Positions 1-10,710 of a stretch of DNA of 64,000 nt are shown here, piece by piece. Numbering within the stretch: the stretch's first letter is position 1; every line of letters begins with the position of its first letter. The position numbers were made by a program, and so were the translations under genes. Source of the stretch: Pseudomonas lijiangensis (lineage in GTDB: Bacteria > Pseudomonadota > Gammaproteobacteria > Pseudomonadales > Pseudomonadaceae); the NCBI RefSeq assembly GCF_018968705.1, contig NZ_CP076668.1, forward strand, positions 2,429,001 to 2,493,000, given 5' to 3'. The notes under the pieces are model-generated. The model did no database searches and was not told where the DNA came from. It was given only the letters and a program-made list of their open reading frames with translations.

Positions 1-874
1 AGCCGGCCAGGCTGCGACGCTTGAAGATCAGCCCGAAGACGGCTGGCGATGGGTGAGGTTCGGCAGGCGCGCCCACCAGGGTCATGGTGCCGTCACGCTT
101 GAGCAATCCCAGGAAGGCGTCAAGATCGTGAGGTGCAGCGACGGTATTGAGGATGAAGTCCAGACTGTTGGCCTGTGCGGCCATTTCGTCTGCATCCTTG
201 GAAACCACGACTTCATCCGCGCCCAGGCGCAGGCCGTCTTCGCGTTTGTTGGGTGAGGTGGTGAACAGCACCACATGTGCGCCCATGGCGTGGGCAATTT
301 TCACGGCCATATGGCCCAGCCCGCCAAGGCCGACGATGCCCACTCGCTTGCCTGGCCCGACTTTCCAGTGATGAAGAGGGGAATAGGTGGTGATGCCGGC
401 GCACAGCAGCGGCGCGACAGCGGCCAGATTGTCGCTGTGGGAAATCCGCAGGACGAACTTCTCCTTCACGACGATGTTGTCGGAGTAGCCACCGAAGGTG
501 TTCTCGCCGCCAAAGACCGGGCCGTTATAGGTGCCGGTAAAACCGTTTTCGCAGTACTGCTCTTCACCTTCGGCGCAGGAAGCACAATGCTGACAGCTAT
601 CGACCATGCAGCCGACACCCGCCAGATCGCCCACTTTGAAGTTCTTGACGTCGGCACCCACGGCAGTGACCCGGCCGACGATTTCATGACCCGGTACCGA
701 AGGGTAGAGCGTGTTGTGCCATTCGTTACGGGCGGTGTGCAGGTCCGAGTGACAGACTCCGCAGTACAGAATATCTATCTGTACATCGTCGGCACCGGGA
801 GTACGGCGCTCAAAACGATAGGGTTTCAGGGTGTCGGTCGGTTTCTGGGCGGCGTAACTGTAAGTCTTGACCAT
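1..874 (-). CDS. Zinc-dependent NAD(P)-alcohol dehydrogenase, cut by left edge
   Basis: Medium-chain zinc alcohol dehydrogenase of the cinnamyl-alcohol/YahK-like type, oxidising alcohols or reducing aldehydes in the cytoplasm. The gene starts at an ATG (complement of 872-874) and runs off the left edge, so about 290 residues are visible and the C-terminus is missing. Visible features: the catalytic zinc ligand motif CGVCHSD, the GHE motif, a structural zinc cluster with four cysteines (CQHCASC and a fourth Cys about eight residues on), and the nucleotide-binding GLGGLGH. It is divergent from the GGDEF-EAL gene. Family assignment is secure; the substrate cannot be read from sequence. Confidence 0.9.
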   Translation of the reverse strand, partial: MVKTYSYAAQKPTDTLKPYRFERRTPGADDVQIDILYCGVCHSDLHTARNEWHNTLYPSVPGHEIVGRVTAVGADVKNFKVGDLAGVGCMVDSCQHCASCAEGEEQYCENGFTGTYNGPVFGGENTFGGYSDNIVVKEKFVLRISHSDNLAAVAPLLCAGITTYSPLHHWKVGPGKRVGIVGLGGLGHMAVKIAHAMGAHVVLFTTSPNKREDGLRLGADEVVVSKDADEMAAQANSLDFILNTVAAPHDLDAFLGLLKRDGTMTLVGAPAEPHPSPAVFGLIFKRRSLAG

Positions 875-1134
875 TGCGATCACCTTTTCGAAGGGTTGAA
901 AGAAGTCGTAAGCCAGCATAGTGGTTGAACAGGCTTCGATTATTGCAACGTGACCCGATTTGACCTGCTCAAGAACCGGATAGTGCCGATTGTGTGTCAG
1001 CTTTTCTGTCGTCTGGAGTGCTTGATGCACTTCGTAATACACACTTTCTGGCCTTCAATCACATATGCTGCTTGCCACCCTCGGGCGCTGCCGCCGAAGA
1101 TAGCCGCAGCCAGTTACAGGATTTGGTGTTTCTC

Positions 1135-4032
1135 ATGCAGGTTCCTCCTTTGTCCCCGGCTTTGTACCAATCCACTGATGATTCCGTTGCATCGCCTGCG
1201 CTTTCCAATGAAGCGCTCATGGAAGCCTTGCTGCGCGAGACTCGCAGCAGCATGCCCGATGTGGCCTGGGCGGCTTACGGTGCCGGTACGCACAAGCGCC
1301 TGCTGGGGAGTGGATCTGCACAGGCCGATTGGCCTGGCGAGATTCCCTGCGACGGTTTCGATGGTTTCTGCAACAGGCGCCAGTTGCATCGCTGGGTCGT
1401 GGGCATGGGTGAGGCACCGCTGGGCTGGCTGCTGGCGCCCAAGGCCGAGTCGGCCAATCCGGCACTGGCCGACCTGGCCTTGAAACTGGGTTATCTGCTG
1501 CAAAGTATCGCGCTGGTAAGGGCGCAGAATACCCAGCGCGTGCTGTATGAAATCAGTCATCTGGCCAGTTCGACACGGGATCGCAGCACCTTCCTCAAGG
1601 GCATCCACAAGCAACTGGCGACGCTGATCGATGCCGAGAACTTCTATCTGGCACTTTATGACGACCAGAGAGAAAAGATCACCTATCCCTATTACATCGA
1701 TGTAGCCGATCACGAGGCGATGGAGCCGGAAAGTTTCGAGTACCTCGACCGTTCACGGCTGACCATGACGGGCTATGTGCTGACCACGGGCCAGCCATTG
1801 TTCGTCGATGCCACGGCTATCAAACAGGCTCAGGCTCAGGGGCTGTTCTTCTGCGAGGGGCGTCTTTCCGAGTTCTGGATGGGCGCACCGCTGAAGAAAT
1901 CATCCGATGAAGTCTTCGGCATGCTGGCCATGCAGGTATACGACGTCTCGCGCATCTACAGCGTCGAAGACCGTGCGCTGTTTCTGGTGGTTGCCCGGCA
2001 TGTGGCGATGGCGCTGGACCGGATTCTGCACCGGGCTGACCTTGAGCATACCGTGCTGCTGCGCACCCAGCAGTTGTCGGCTGCCAACGACGCTCTGAGG
2101 CAAGAGGTGGCCGATCGCGAAAGGGCGGAGCACCTGCAGAGTGCGCTGTTCCAGATTACCGAACTGTCCAGCCAGCCGGGTGACATGGCGGAGCTGTTCC
2201 ATAGCCTGCACATGATCGTCGGCGAGTTGCTGGTGGCCTACAACTTCTATATCGCTCTGTACGATGGCTCCACTAAAGAAGTGACGTTCCCCTATTACAG
2301 TGATGAGCGACTGGCAACGCCTCCGCGGTCAAGGCGTGGTCAGCGTGGCTTTACCGAGTATGTCATCCGCCAGCGCCGTCCTTGTCTGATTGACCGTGAG
2401 GATGCCTACAGGCTGGAAAGGGAAGGCGAGATCGAGATTCAGAATGACTCCAATCGGTCCTCATCCTGGCTGGGCATACCTTTGTTCGAGGGGGATGATG
2501 TTCGCGGCGTGCTGGCGGTGCAGAGCTATTCGCAGAATGTGAGTTACACCCTGCGGGATCAGGAACTGTTGACCTTCGTCTCCCGGCATATCGATACGGC
2601 GTTGTCCCGGCGCAGCGCTGCCGAAGCGATCCATACCGCCAATCTGCGGCTGGAGGCGCGGGTTCAGGATCGGACTCGTGAACTGGATCTGGTCAATGCC
2701 CGTCTTCAGCATGAAAACTCCCATGACTCGCTGACCGGTCTGCCTAATCGCAGCCAGTTGCAGCAGAGCCTGAAGGAGGCCTGGCAGGCTTTCTGTGGTC
2801 GTGATCAACAACTGGTGGTCATGTTCATTGATCTGGACCGCTTCAAGGTGGTCAACGACAGTCTGGGTCACCACTTTGGCGACATCCTGCTGGTCCAGGC
2901 GGCAGCGCGCCTGCGCAGTTGTATTCGTGATGGCGACCTATTAGCGCGCCTGGGAGGCGACGAGTTTGCGATTCTGGGGATCGGGGCGCCGCTAGCGGTT
3001 GGAGTCGACATTGCCGAGCGCATCCTTGAAGCCTTCGATCTGCCGTTCTTTATCAGCGGCCAGGCCGTGTTTTCTTCATGCAGTATCGGCGTAGTCGGCG
3101 CTGACCGTCAGTTTCATCAGGAGCCAGCCGAGTTGCTGCGCGATGCCGATACGGCCATGTACCGGGCCAAGAATGGCGGGCGTGACAGCTTTGTGGTGTT
3201 CAATCAGGAGTTGCGCCGCGAGGTTTCCGATCAGGTCGAGCGTGAGGGCGCACTGCGCAAGGCGCTCAAGCACACCCATGAGCTGATTCCCTATTTTCAG
3301 CCGATTATCTGCATCAATACCGGCAAGCTGTTTGCCCTCGAAGCCCTGATTCGCTGGCGTCAGCCCGATGGCCGGGTCATCGCTCCGGGCAGTTTTCTGC
3401 CAGCTCTGGAAGGCTTGCGCCTTATCGGGCGCCTGGACATTTACATGTTGCAGCGCGTCATTGCCATTCTGGCCGATCCTGCCAATGCCCACTGGCCGCC
3501 GGTGCATGTGAACTGCTCCAGTTACAGCATCACTCGCCCTGAATTTGTTGCAGAGGTGCTGACCCTGCTGACGGAATATGGCGTTGCGCCTTCGCGCCTG
3601 TGCCTGGAACTCACCGAGGGGGCGCTGGTGGCCGATCCCGCGCAGGCTCGTGAGTCCATGAAACAATTGGCCGACAAGGGCATGTCAGTGGTGCTCGACG
3701 ACTTCGGTGCGGGTTTCTCGTCGCTCAGCTATGTGCATCAGTATCACTTCAGCGGCCTGAAGATCGACAAATCCTTTGTTCTGGAGCTGACTACCAGCGC
3801 CAGAAGCCGGGCGATTGTTCGCGCCATCGTGCGGATGGCCGAGTCTCTGGATCTGACCGTGGTAGCGGAAGGCGTTGAGGATCACGCGACTCTGGAATTG
3901 CTGCGCGGCATGGGGGCTGGACAGGCTCAGGGCTATTACTTCGCAATGCCGTTGCCCCTTGAGCAGCTTGATCTGAGCAAGGATATCGAGCTGGGTTTGC
4001 ACTGGACCCAGACCGGCAATGACTTGCCATGA
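1135..4032 (+). CDS. GAF-GAF-GGDEF-EAL cyclic-di-GMP enzyme
   Basis: Predicted bifunctional c-di-GMP synthase/phosphodiesterase, 965 residues from the chosen ATG at 1135; an upstream start at 994 in the same frame is possible but adds an atypical N-terminus. Order: two tandem GAF domains (about 142-290 and 332-495) that share the pattern NFY.ALYD...PYY and look like a duplication, a short coiled linker, GGDEF (about 525-690, intact GGDEF at about 606), and EAL (about 720-960, with EALIRW, ELTEG, DDFGAGFSSL, KIDKSF and VVAEGVED). Both active sites look intact, so the net activity cannot be predicted. No transmembrane segment, so it is a cytoplasmic sensor; the GAF ligand is unknown. Confidence 0.93.
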   Translation: MQVPPLSPALYQSTDDSVASPALSNEALMEALLRETRSSMPDVAWAAYGAGTHKRLLGSGSAQADWPGEIPCDGFDGFCNRRQLHRWVVGMGEAPLGWLLAPKAESANPALADLALKLGYLLQSIALVRAQNTQRVLYEISHLASSTRDRSTFLKGIHKQLATLIDAENFYLALYDDQREKITYPYYIDVADHEAMEPESFEYLDRSRLTMTGYVLTTGQPLFVDATAIKQAQAQGLFFCEGRLSEFWMGAPLKKSSDEVFGMLAMQVYDVSRIYSVEDRALFLVVARHVAMALDRILHRADLEHTVLLRTQQLSAANDALRQEVADRERAEHLQSALFQITELSSQPGDMAELFHSLHMIVGELLVAYNFYIALYDGSTKEVTFPYYSDERLATPPRSRRGQRGFTEYVIRQRRPCLIDREDAYRLEREGEIEIQNDSNRSSSWLGIPLFEGDDVRGVLAVQSYSQNVSYTLRDQELLTFVSRHIDTALSRRSAAEAIHTANLRLEARVQDRTRELDLVNARLQHENSHDSLTGLPNRSQLQQSLKEAWQAFCGRDQQLVVMFIDLDRFKVVNDSLGHHFGDILLVQAAARLRSCIRDGDLLARLGGDEFAILGIGAPLAVGVDIAERILEAFDLPFFISGQAVFSSCSIGVVGADRQFHQEPAELLRDADTAMYRAKNGGRDSFVVFNQELRREVSDQVEREGALRKALKHTHELIPYFQPIICINTGKLFALEALIRWRQPDGRVIAPGSFLPALEGLRLIGRLDIYMLQRVIAILADPANAHWPPVHVNCSSYSITRPEFVAEVLTLLTEYGVAPSRLCLELTEGALVADPAQARESMKQLADKGMSVVLDDFGAGFSSLSYVHQYHFSGLKIDKSFVLELTTSARSRAIVRAIVRMAESLDLTVVAEGVEDHATLELLRGMGAGQAQGYYFAMPLPLEQLDLSKDIELGLHWTQTGNDLP

Positions 4033-4171
4033 TCGGCAGCGTTTCTCCGTTTTCTTCAGGTCGTTGTTCGTTGCCCCTTTTTAAAGCCTTTTAAAAACAG
4101 TGGCTTGTCGGTTTTTTAGGCGGCTGGCACTGGTTTTGCTGCGTAAGGGTCGCACCCACCGCAGGAGGTGA

Positions 4172-4729
4172 ATGATGATTATCAACAACGGCACGCTCGA
4201 AGGTCTGGTTTCCAGATTCGTCGGGCGCAAGACAGTGGATGAGGTTTCCCAGAACTCATTCAGTACTGTTGCGGCTGCTGAGAGTCTGGTTCCGGCTGTT
4301 AATCCGGTGACCGCCAGGGCTGACAGTTCCGCGTCCCAGGACAGTACCAAGAGCAACAATGGCTATGACGAATCCTTTGCCCGGATGATGTTCAACATCA
4401 AGACCCTGGCCGAGAAAACCCTCTCCGAGAAAACAGCTGACAGCGACAATGGCGTGATCGCATCGAACGGTTCGGGCAGCACGACCGGCACCGGTAGTTC
4501 GACCAGCTCGATTCAGCAGGAATTCATGGATTACATGAAGCAGACTGCCGAAGAGAAAATGCGTGAAAAACTCACGGGCGTCAGCAAGGCTGAATATGAG
4601 GCCATGAGCCCTGAAGAGAAGCTGGCCGTGGACAAGAAAGTCCAGGAAGCCCTCAAGGAGCATCAGACCGCGGCTGTTGATGACATCAATGCGAGAATCA
4701 ATGGCATCAAGGCCGGGATGCTTGCGTAA
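4172..4729 (+). CDS. Hypothetical protein, 185 aa, coiled C-terminus
   Basis: I do not recognise this protein. It has a strong ribosome binding site (AGGAGG at 4163-4168) just before tandem ATG codons, so it is probably translated well. The first 60 residues are rich in Ser, Ala and Val without a classical signal peptide, followed by a Ser/Gly/Thr low-complexity linker (about residues 105-118) and a charged, helical C-terminus containing EYEAMSPEEK. The linker suggests two structural units. No catalytic motif is visible. It stands alone between the GGDEF-EAL gene and the convergent mannitol operon and ends a few bases before a palindromic repeat. Confidence 0.75.
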   Translation: MMIINNGTLEGLVSRFVGRKTVDEVSQNSFSTVAAAESLVPAVNPVTARADSSASQDSTKSNNGYDESFARMMFNIKTLAEKTLSEKTADSDNGVIASNGSGSTTGTGSSTSSIQQEFMDYMKQTAEEKMREKLTGVSKAEYEAMSPEEKLAVDKKVQEALKEHQTAAVDDINARINGIKAGMLA

Positions 4730-4733
4730 CCTT

Positions 4734-4780
4734 TTCGCGAATGAATTCGCTCCCACTCAAGGAGCGAATTCATTCGCGAA
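4734..4780. repeat. Short palindromic intergenic repeat, copy A1
   Basis: Perfect 20-bp inverted repeat: TTCGCGAATGAATTCGCTCC at 4734-4753 and its reverse complement at 4761-4780, with a 7-base loop. It lies between two convergent genes and could end transcription or stabilise both mRNAs. Related copies occur near 23240, 35889, 48116 and 57509. Confidence 0.9.
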
Positions 4781-4789
4781 GATCACACC

Positions 4790-5728
4790 TTAATCCAGCT
4801 GATGCCGATACGGCAGATCCGGTCCCACTCTGGTGCAGGTCAGTGCCGCCGCCCTGACGGCAAAGCCGAGCATTTCATCCAGGGCTTCCCGTGTCAGTGA
4901 ACCAAGACTTTGCGGCGTATCCAACTGGCGCTCGCTGAGAAACGTCAGCAATGCCGCCTGGAATGTATCGCCTGCGCCCACCGTGTCCACGGTCTTGACG
5001 CTTTGCGCCGCCACCGACCAGCTCCCGTGCTGCCGGGTAAAGATGCTGGCACCTTCCGAGCCCCGGGTCAGAATCACGAACTCGCAGCGTTTGCTCAGCC
5101 ACTGCTGGGCAATGTCTTGCGGGTCGCTGTCCGGGTAGAGCAGGTGCAGGTCTTCGTCGCTGACCTTGATGATGTGCGCGTGTTCGGCAAAGGCGCGAAT
5201 CTGGGCGCGCCAGCGTTCTATGTCCGGCTCCGGGTTGAGCCGCACGTTGGGGTCCAGGCTGATAAGCCGGTTGTTGCTTTCCCGGGCGACCAGCGCCAGC
5301 AAGGTATCGGCAATCGGTTGCACAACCAGCGAAAACGAGCCTACATGAATGCCGCGCACCTTTTCATCCAGAGCGGGCAGGTGCTCCAGACGCAGTTGCC
5401 GGTCGGCACAACCCTCGCCGCGAAAACTGTAGGTGGGTGAGCCGTCGGCACCGACCGCCACCATCGCCAGTGTCGTCGGTGCTGCAAAGTCGATCAGGTA
5501 ATCGGGGTTGACCGCTTCCTGATCCAGGACGGCACGCAGGCGGCGACCCAGGTAGTCGGTGGACAGCCCGGCGAAAAAAGCGGCCTCGACCCCGAGGCGT
5601 CGCAAACCGATCGCCACGTTGAAAGGTGACCCCCCGGCAACGGCTTCAAGGCCCAGCCTGTTGAGCGAACCGTTGTCGTCCGCTCGGGTGAAAATATCGA
5701 AAAGAGCTTCGCCGCAGACAAGAAACAT
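4790..5728 (-). CDS. mtlZ: Fructokinase of the mannitol operon (PfkB family)
   Basis: PfkB/ribokinase-family sugar kinase, 312 residues, that would phosphorylate the fructose made from mannitol to fructose-6-phosphate. It begins MFLVCGEALFDIF and carries the family signature GAGDTF near residue 255, where the Asp is the catalytic base. It is the last gene of the mannitol operon, 24 bases after mtlY, and ends just before a palindromic repeat that may terminate transcription. Position and family fit the known Pseudomonas fluorescens mtlEFGKDYZ order. Confidence 0.93.
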   Translation of the reverse strand: MFLVCGEALFDIFTRADDNGSLNRLGLEAVAGGSPFNVAIGLRRLGVEAAFFAGLSTDYLGRRLRAVLDQEAVNPDYLIDFAAPTTLAMVAVGADGSPTYSFRGEGCADRQLRLEHLPALDEKVRGIHVGSFSLVVQPIADTLLALVARESNNRLISLDPNVRLNPEPDIERWRAQIRAFAEHAHIIKVSDEDLHLLYPDSDPQDIAQQWLSKRCEFVILTRGSEGASIFTRQHGSWSVAAQSVKTVDTVGAGDTFQAALLTFLSERQLDTPQSLGSLTREALDEMLGFAVRAAALTCTRVGPDLPYRHQLD

Positions 5729-5752
5729 AAGTGCTCCGTGAAATGGCAGGGA

Positions 5753-7222
5753 TCAGACTGCCCGCAATCGATCCTGATAACGTGCGTAGACGCGCTCGTA
5801 AGCGGCCACATTTTCTGCGACAGGCCAGGTTTCGCTGTCGGGGTCGAGCCTGACGCAGCGTTCGCAAAGTGCCTGCAGATCCTTCTCGCCAGAGTTGCAC
5901 CAGGCCGCCTGAATAGCAGCGCCCAGGGCCGCCGCTTCGGCGTACTCGGTGCAAATGACCGGAGTATCCATGATGTCGGCAATCATCTGCCGCCAGATGG
6001 CGCTTTTCGAGCCACCACCGATCAGGCGGATGGTCTGGCTCTTGATACCGCTGGCCCTCAACAGGTCCAGTCCGTAGCGTAACCCGAGGCTGGTCCCTTC
6101 AACCACGGCCCGGCACAGATTGGCCTGAGTCAGGTTGGTGCTGTTGAGACCCAGAATGCTGCCGGTGGCATCGGGCAGGGCAGGGACGCGTTCGCCGTTG
6201 AGGAACGGCAGCATGAGCACGCCTTCCGCTCCGATGGGCGCTTGGGTGACGGCCTGATTGAAACCGTCGATATCCAGCGTGAACAGCTCGCGAATGGCAC
6301 TGGTGGCGTTGGTCAGGTTCATGGTGCAGATCAGCGGCAGCCAGCCATCGGACGAAGAACAGAAGGTTGCCACCGAAGCCTGCTCGCTGACAAAGGGCTG
6401 ATCGGCAAAGGCATACACGGTGCCTGATGACCCAAGGCTCATGGTGATCAGGCCCGGCTTGATATTGCCGGTGCCGATGGCGCCCATCATGTTGTCGCCA
6501 CCGCCGCTGGACACTACCGCGTCCGGGTTCAGGTCAAGCAGGCTGGCGATTTCGCCTCGAATCGTGCCGACCTTGTGCTGTGCGGGCAGCAACTCAGGAA
6601 GCGCCTTGCCCAGACGCCCCGTCGGATCGATATGCGCCAGCAACGAAAGATCCCATTCACGGGTGCGCACATTGAAGTAACCGGTCCCCGAGGCATCGCC
6701 ATAGTCTGTGCAGCAACGCCCGGTCAGCCAGTAGTTGAGGTAATCGTGAGGCAGCAGGATTCTGTCGATACGCTCGAACAGTTCCGGGTGTTGCTCCTTG
6801 GTCCATAACAGCTTGGAAACCGTATAGCCCGGCGCAATGACCAGCCCCAGACGTTGCAGCGAACCTTGCTCGCCTCCCAGATAATCCAGCAGGCGCTGGT
6901 TCTCGGGAGTGGTTTCGGTGTCGCACCATAATTTGGCCGGGCGCAGCACCTGGCCCTGGGCGTCCAGCAGCACCAGGCCGTGCTGCTGGCCGGAAACACC
7001 GATGCCCTTGATCTGCTGGCCTGAAATGCCAGCCTTGGCCAGCGCACTGCGGGTCGCCAGCGCCAGTGCATCCAGCCACTGCTGCACATCCTGTTCGCGT
7101 CGGCCATGGGCGTTGCTGATCAGGCTGTGCGGGGCAGAACCCTCGCCCAGTACCTGACCGCTATCAGCATCCAGAACGATGGCTTTTGTACCTTGGGTCC
7201 CGCAATCGATTCCAAGAAACAT
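5753..7222 (-). CDS. mtlY: Xylulokinase of the mannitol/arabitol operon
   Basis: FGGY-family carbohydrate kinase, 489 residues, full length. The N-terminus FLGIDCGTQGTK is the phosphate-binding loop, and GGGSKSAIWRQMIAD near residue 405 is the second family signature. It would phosphorylate D-xylulose produced from D-arabitol by the polyol dehydrogenase to xylulose-5-phosphate. It starts 9 bases after the stop of mtlD, so translation is probably coupled. Confidence 0.94.
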   Translation of the reverse strand: MFLGIDCGTQGTKAIVLDADSGQVLGEGSAPHSLISNAHGRREQDVQQWLDALALATRSALAKAGISGQQIKGIGVSGQQHGLVLLDAQGQVLRPAKLWCDTETTPENQRLLDYLGGEQGSLQRLGLVIAPGYTVSKLLWTKEQHPELFERIDRILLPHDYLNYWLTGRCCTDYGDASGTGYFNVRTREWDLSLLAHIDPTGRLGKALPELLPAQHKVGTIRGEIASLLDLNPDAVVSSGGGDNMMGAIGTGNIKPGLITMSLGSSGTVYAFADQPFVSEQASVATFCSSSDGWLPLICTMNLTNATSAIRELFTLDIDGFNQAVTQAPIGAEGVLMLPFLNGERVPALPDATGSILGLNSTNLTQANLCRAVVEGTSLGLRYGLDLLRASGIKSQTIRLIGGGSKSAIWRQMIADIMDTPVICTEYAEAAALGAAIQAAWCNSGEKDLQALCERCVRLDPDSETWPVAENVAAYERVYARYQDRLRAV

Positions 7223-7231
7223 GGTTGCCTC

Positions 7232-8713
7232 TCAAAGGCCGTTGGCCAGGATTTTTTCCAGTGTGCCGCTGACTCCCAGGTCCCGCAGATTATTGACGTT
7301 CTGCTCGAAAGCGGCGACGAATTCGGCAGAGCGCGGGATTGCCAGGCCAAAGATCTCTTCCACGTCCAGCAAGCGCTGGGTCAGCAATGCATCGTCGGCG
7401 ACCAGCGCCTGACAGAAGTCAGCCCGTGGGTCGGGAATCCGGTAGGTGGTGCCGTTCTCGTCCACGCCCTTGAGGTACAAGGCCCAGGCCGCCACCACCA
7501 GTGAAGCGCGCTCCAGGTTGCCTTGGTCGAGAATCAGCCGGTTGATGGTCGGAATGGTGAACTTGGGAAATTTCGAGGAGCCGTCCGAGCATACTCGTTC
7601 CAGCTGGTCGGCAATCGCCTGATTGGAAAAACGCTCGATCAGGGTGTCCTTGTAGCCCTCCAGATCGATACCCGGCACCGAAGCCAGTTGCGGGGTGACA
7701 TCCAGGTCCATGTAAGTACGGATATAGCGCACGAACAGCGGATCGTTCATGGTTTCGTGAACGAAGCGATAGCCTTTCAGAAAGCCCAGATAGGTCAGGG
7801 CCAGATGGCTGCCGTTGAGCAGCTTGATCTTCATTTCTTCATAAGGCGTCACGTCGTCGGTGAACTGCACGCCGACCTTTTCCCAGGCCGGGCGACCATT
7901 GACGAACTTGTCTTCCAGTACCCATTGCACGAAAGGCTCGCACACCACTGGCCAGGCGTCGTCGATATGTTTTTCATCGGCCAGTTTCAGGCGATGGGCC
8001 GAGCTGGTCATGGGCGTGATGCGGTCGACCATGGCATTGGGGAAGCTGACGTTTTCGGCAATCCAGTCATGCAGGTCGGCGTCGCGCAGGGCGGCAAAGG
8101 CCAGCAGCGCCTTGCGGGTCACGGCGCCGTTGTGGGGCAGGTTATCGCAGGACATCAGGGTAAAGGCCGGTATGCCGGCTGCACGCCGACGGGCCAGTGC
8201 AGCACACAGAAAGCCGAATACCGTGCTCGGGGTATTGGGGTGGCTCAGGTCATGGCGGATCTGTGGCAGATGGGCCATGAACTGGCCGTTGCTGTCATCG
8301 ATGCAGTAGCCGCCTTCGGTGATGGTCAGGGAAACGATGCGGATGTCCGGGCTGGCCAGTTTGTCGATCAGGGCCTGGGGATCGTCTTCGGCCAGCAGCA
8401 TGCCGCTGATGGACGCAATGATCCGGGTTTCGGTGTCCGGTGTGTCGCCCAGCTCATACAGGGTGTACAGATAATCCTGGCCGGCCAGTGCATCACGCAC
8501 GCTACGGTCTTCGGGACGCAGGCCGACGCCGCAGATGCTCCAGTCCAGCCCTTCGCCGCTGTTCATCAGCGCATCGGTGTAAAACGCCTGATGCGCCCGG
8601 TGAAAACCGCCGACGCCGATATGGGCGATGCCCTGGCGGGTTTCGCTGGCGGAGTAGGCGGGGCGGGCAATATCGGCGCCCAGTTGTGACAGGTTCTGTT
8701 TGTTCAGTTTCAT
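7232..8713 (-). CDS. mtlD: Mannitol 2-dehydrogenase (polyol dehydrogenase)
   Basis: Long-chain NAD-dependent polyol dehydrogenase, 493 residues, converting mannitol to fructose and arabitol to xylulose in the cytoplasm. The Rossmann motif HIGVGGFHRAHQ lies near residue 31, and the catalytic segment KIKLLNGSH carries the Lys, Asn and His used by this family. The length matches Pseudomonas mannitol dehydrogenases. It lies between mtlK (20-base gap) and mtlY. Confidence 0.95.
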   Translation of the reverse strand: MKLNKQNLSQLGADIARPAYSASETRQGIAHIGVGGFHRAHQAFYTDALMNSGEGLDWSICGVGLRPEDRSVRDALAGQDYLYTLYELGDTPDTETRIIASISGMLLAEDDPQALIDKLASPDIRIVSLTITEGGYCIDDSNGQFMAHLPQIRHDLSHPNTPSTVFGFLCAALARRRAAGIPAFTLMSCDNLPHNGAVTRKALLAFAALRDADLHDWIAENVSFPNAMVDRITPMTSSAHRLKLADEKHIDDAWPVVCEPFVQWVLEDKFVNGRPAWEKVGVQFTDDVTPYEEMKIKLLNGSHLALTYLGFLKGYRFVHETMNDPLFVRYIRTYMDLDVTPQLASVPGIDLEGYKDTLIERFSNQAIADQLERVCSDGSSKFPKFTIPTINRLILDQGNLERASLVVAAWALYLKGVDENGTTYRIPDPRADFCQALVADDALLTQRLLDVEEIFGLAIPRSAEFVAAFEQNVNNLRDLGVSGTLEKILANGL

Positions 8714-8733
8714 GTCAGAGGCTCTCCAATAAG

Positions 8734-9834
<1,101 letters not shown>

Positions 9835-9866
9835 GCTTGACTCCGTTTTTATTCTTGAATTCGGGG

Positions 9867-10700
9867 CTATTTGACGGCGCCGAACGACAGGCCGCGGACC
9901 AGTTGTTTCTGGCTGATCCAGCCGAAAATCAGGATCGGTGCGCAGGCCAGGGTCGAGACGGCCGAAAGCTTGGCCCAGAACAACCCTTCGGGACTTGAAT
10001 AGGAGGCGATGAGCGCCGTGAGCGGTGCGGCATTGGAGGACGTGAGGTTCAGGGACCAGAACGCCTCGTTCCAGCACAGAATCAGTGACAGCAGCGCCGT
10101 GGATGCCAGGCCGCCTTTGCAGATCGGCATCAATACCCGGAATATTTCCTGTCGGGTGCTGGCACCATCAAGGCGCGACGCTTCGAGGATTTCTCCCGGA
10201 ATGTCCTTGAAGTAGGTGTAAATCATCCAGACCACGATCGGCAGGTTGATCAGCGTGTAGATGATGATCAGCGCCAGACGTGAATCCAGCAGACCAAAGG
10301 TCTTGGCCAGCAGGTAGATCGGCATCAGCACGCCCACCGGCGGCAACATCTTGGTGGAGAGCATCCACAGCAGCGTGCTCTTGGTGCGCTTGGTTTCAAA
10401 GAAGGCCATGGAGTAGGCCGCCGGGATTGCCACCAGCATGCACAGGATCGTGGCGCTGAATGAGATCAGCACCGAGTTCCAGGCAAAGTGGAAGTAATCG
10501 CTGCGCTCCTGGATGTGCAGGTAGTTTTCCAGCGTCGGCGTGAAGAACAGTTGCGGCGGTGTCGCAAAAGCGTCGATCTCGGTCTTGAAGCTGGTCAGCA
10601 CCATCCAGAAGATCGGGAAGAATATCAGTGCGGCGATAAGCCAGGACAAGGCCCCGAGCAGCAGGCTTTGCAGGCGTCGTGATTGTTTGAGCGTCATCAT
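9867..10700 (-). CDS. mtlG: Polyol ABC transporter permease (MalG-type)
   Basis: Inner-membrane permease of 277 residues with six predicted hydrophobic segments. The cytoplasmic coupling EAA loop is visible as EASRLDGASTRQEIFRVLMP around residues 180-200, which contacts the ATPase. It starts at one of two tandem ATG codons (10700 or 10697). It follows mtlF by 10 bases and is one half of the heterodimeric channel for mannitol, arabitol or glucitol. Confidence 0.94.
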   Translation of the reverse strand: MMTLKQSRRLQSLLLGALSWLIAALIFFPIFWMVLTSFKTEIDAFATPPQLFFTPTLENYLHIQERSDYFHFAWNSVLISFSATILCMLVAIPAAYSMAFFETKRTKSTLLWMLSTKMLPPVGVLMPIYLLAKTFGLLDSRLALIIIYTLINLPIVVWMIYTYFKDIPGEILEASRLDGASTRQEIFRVLMPICKGGLASTALLSLILCWNEAFWSLNLTSSNAAPLTALIASYSSPEGLFWAKLSAVSTLACAPILIFGWISQKQLVRGLSFGAVK

Positions 10701-10710
10701 GGCAAGGCCC

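Noticed and set aside
994..1134. N-terminal extension of the GGDEF-EAL protein from 994
   Set aside because: The added residues look unlike coding sequence and no ribosome site precedes 994; the ATG at 1135 fits better, though proof is lacking.
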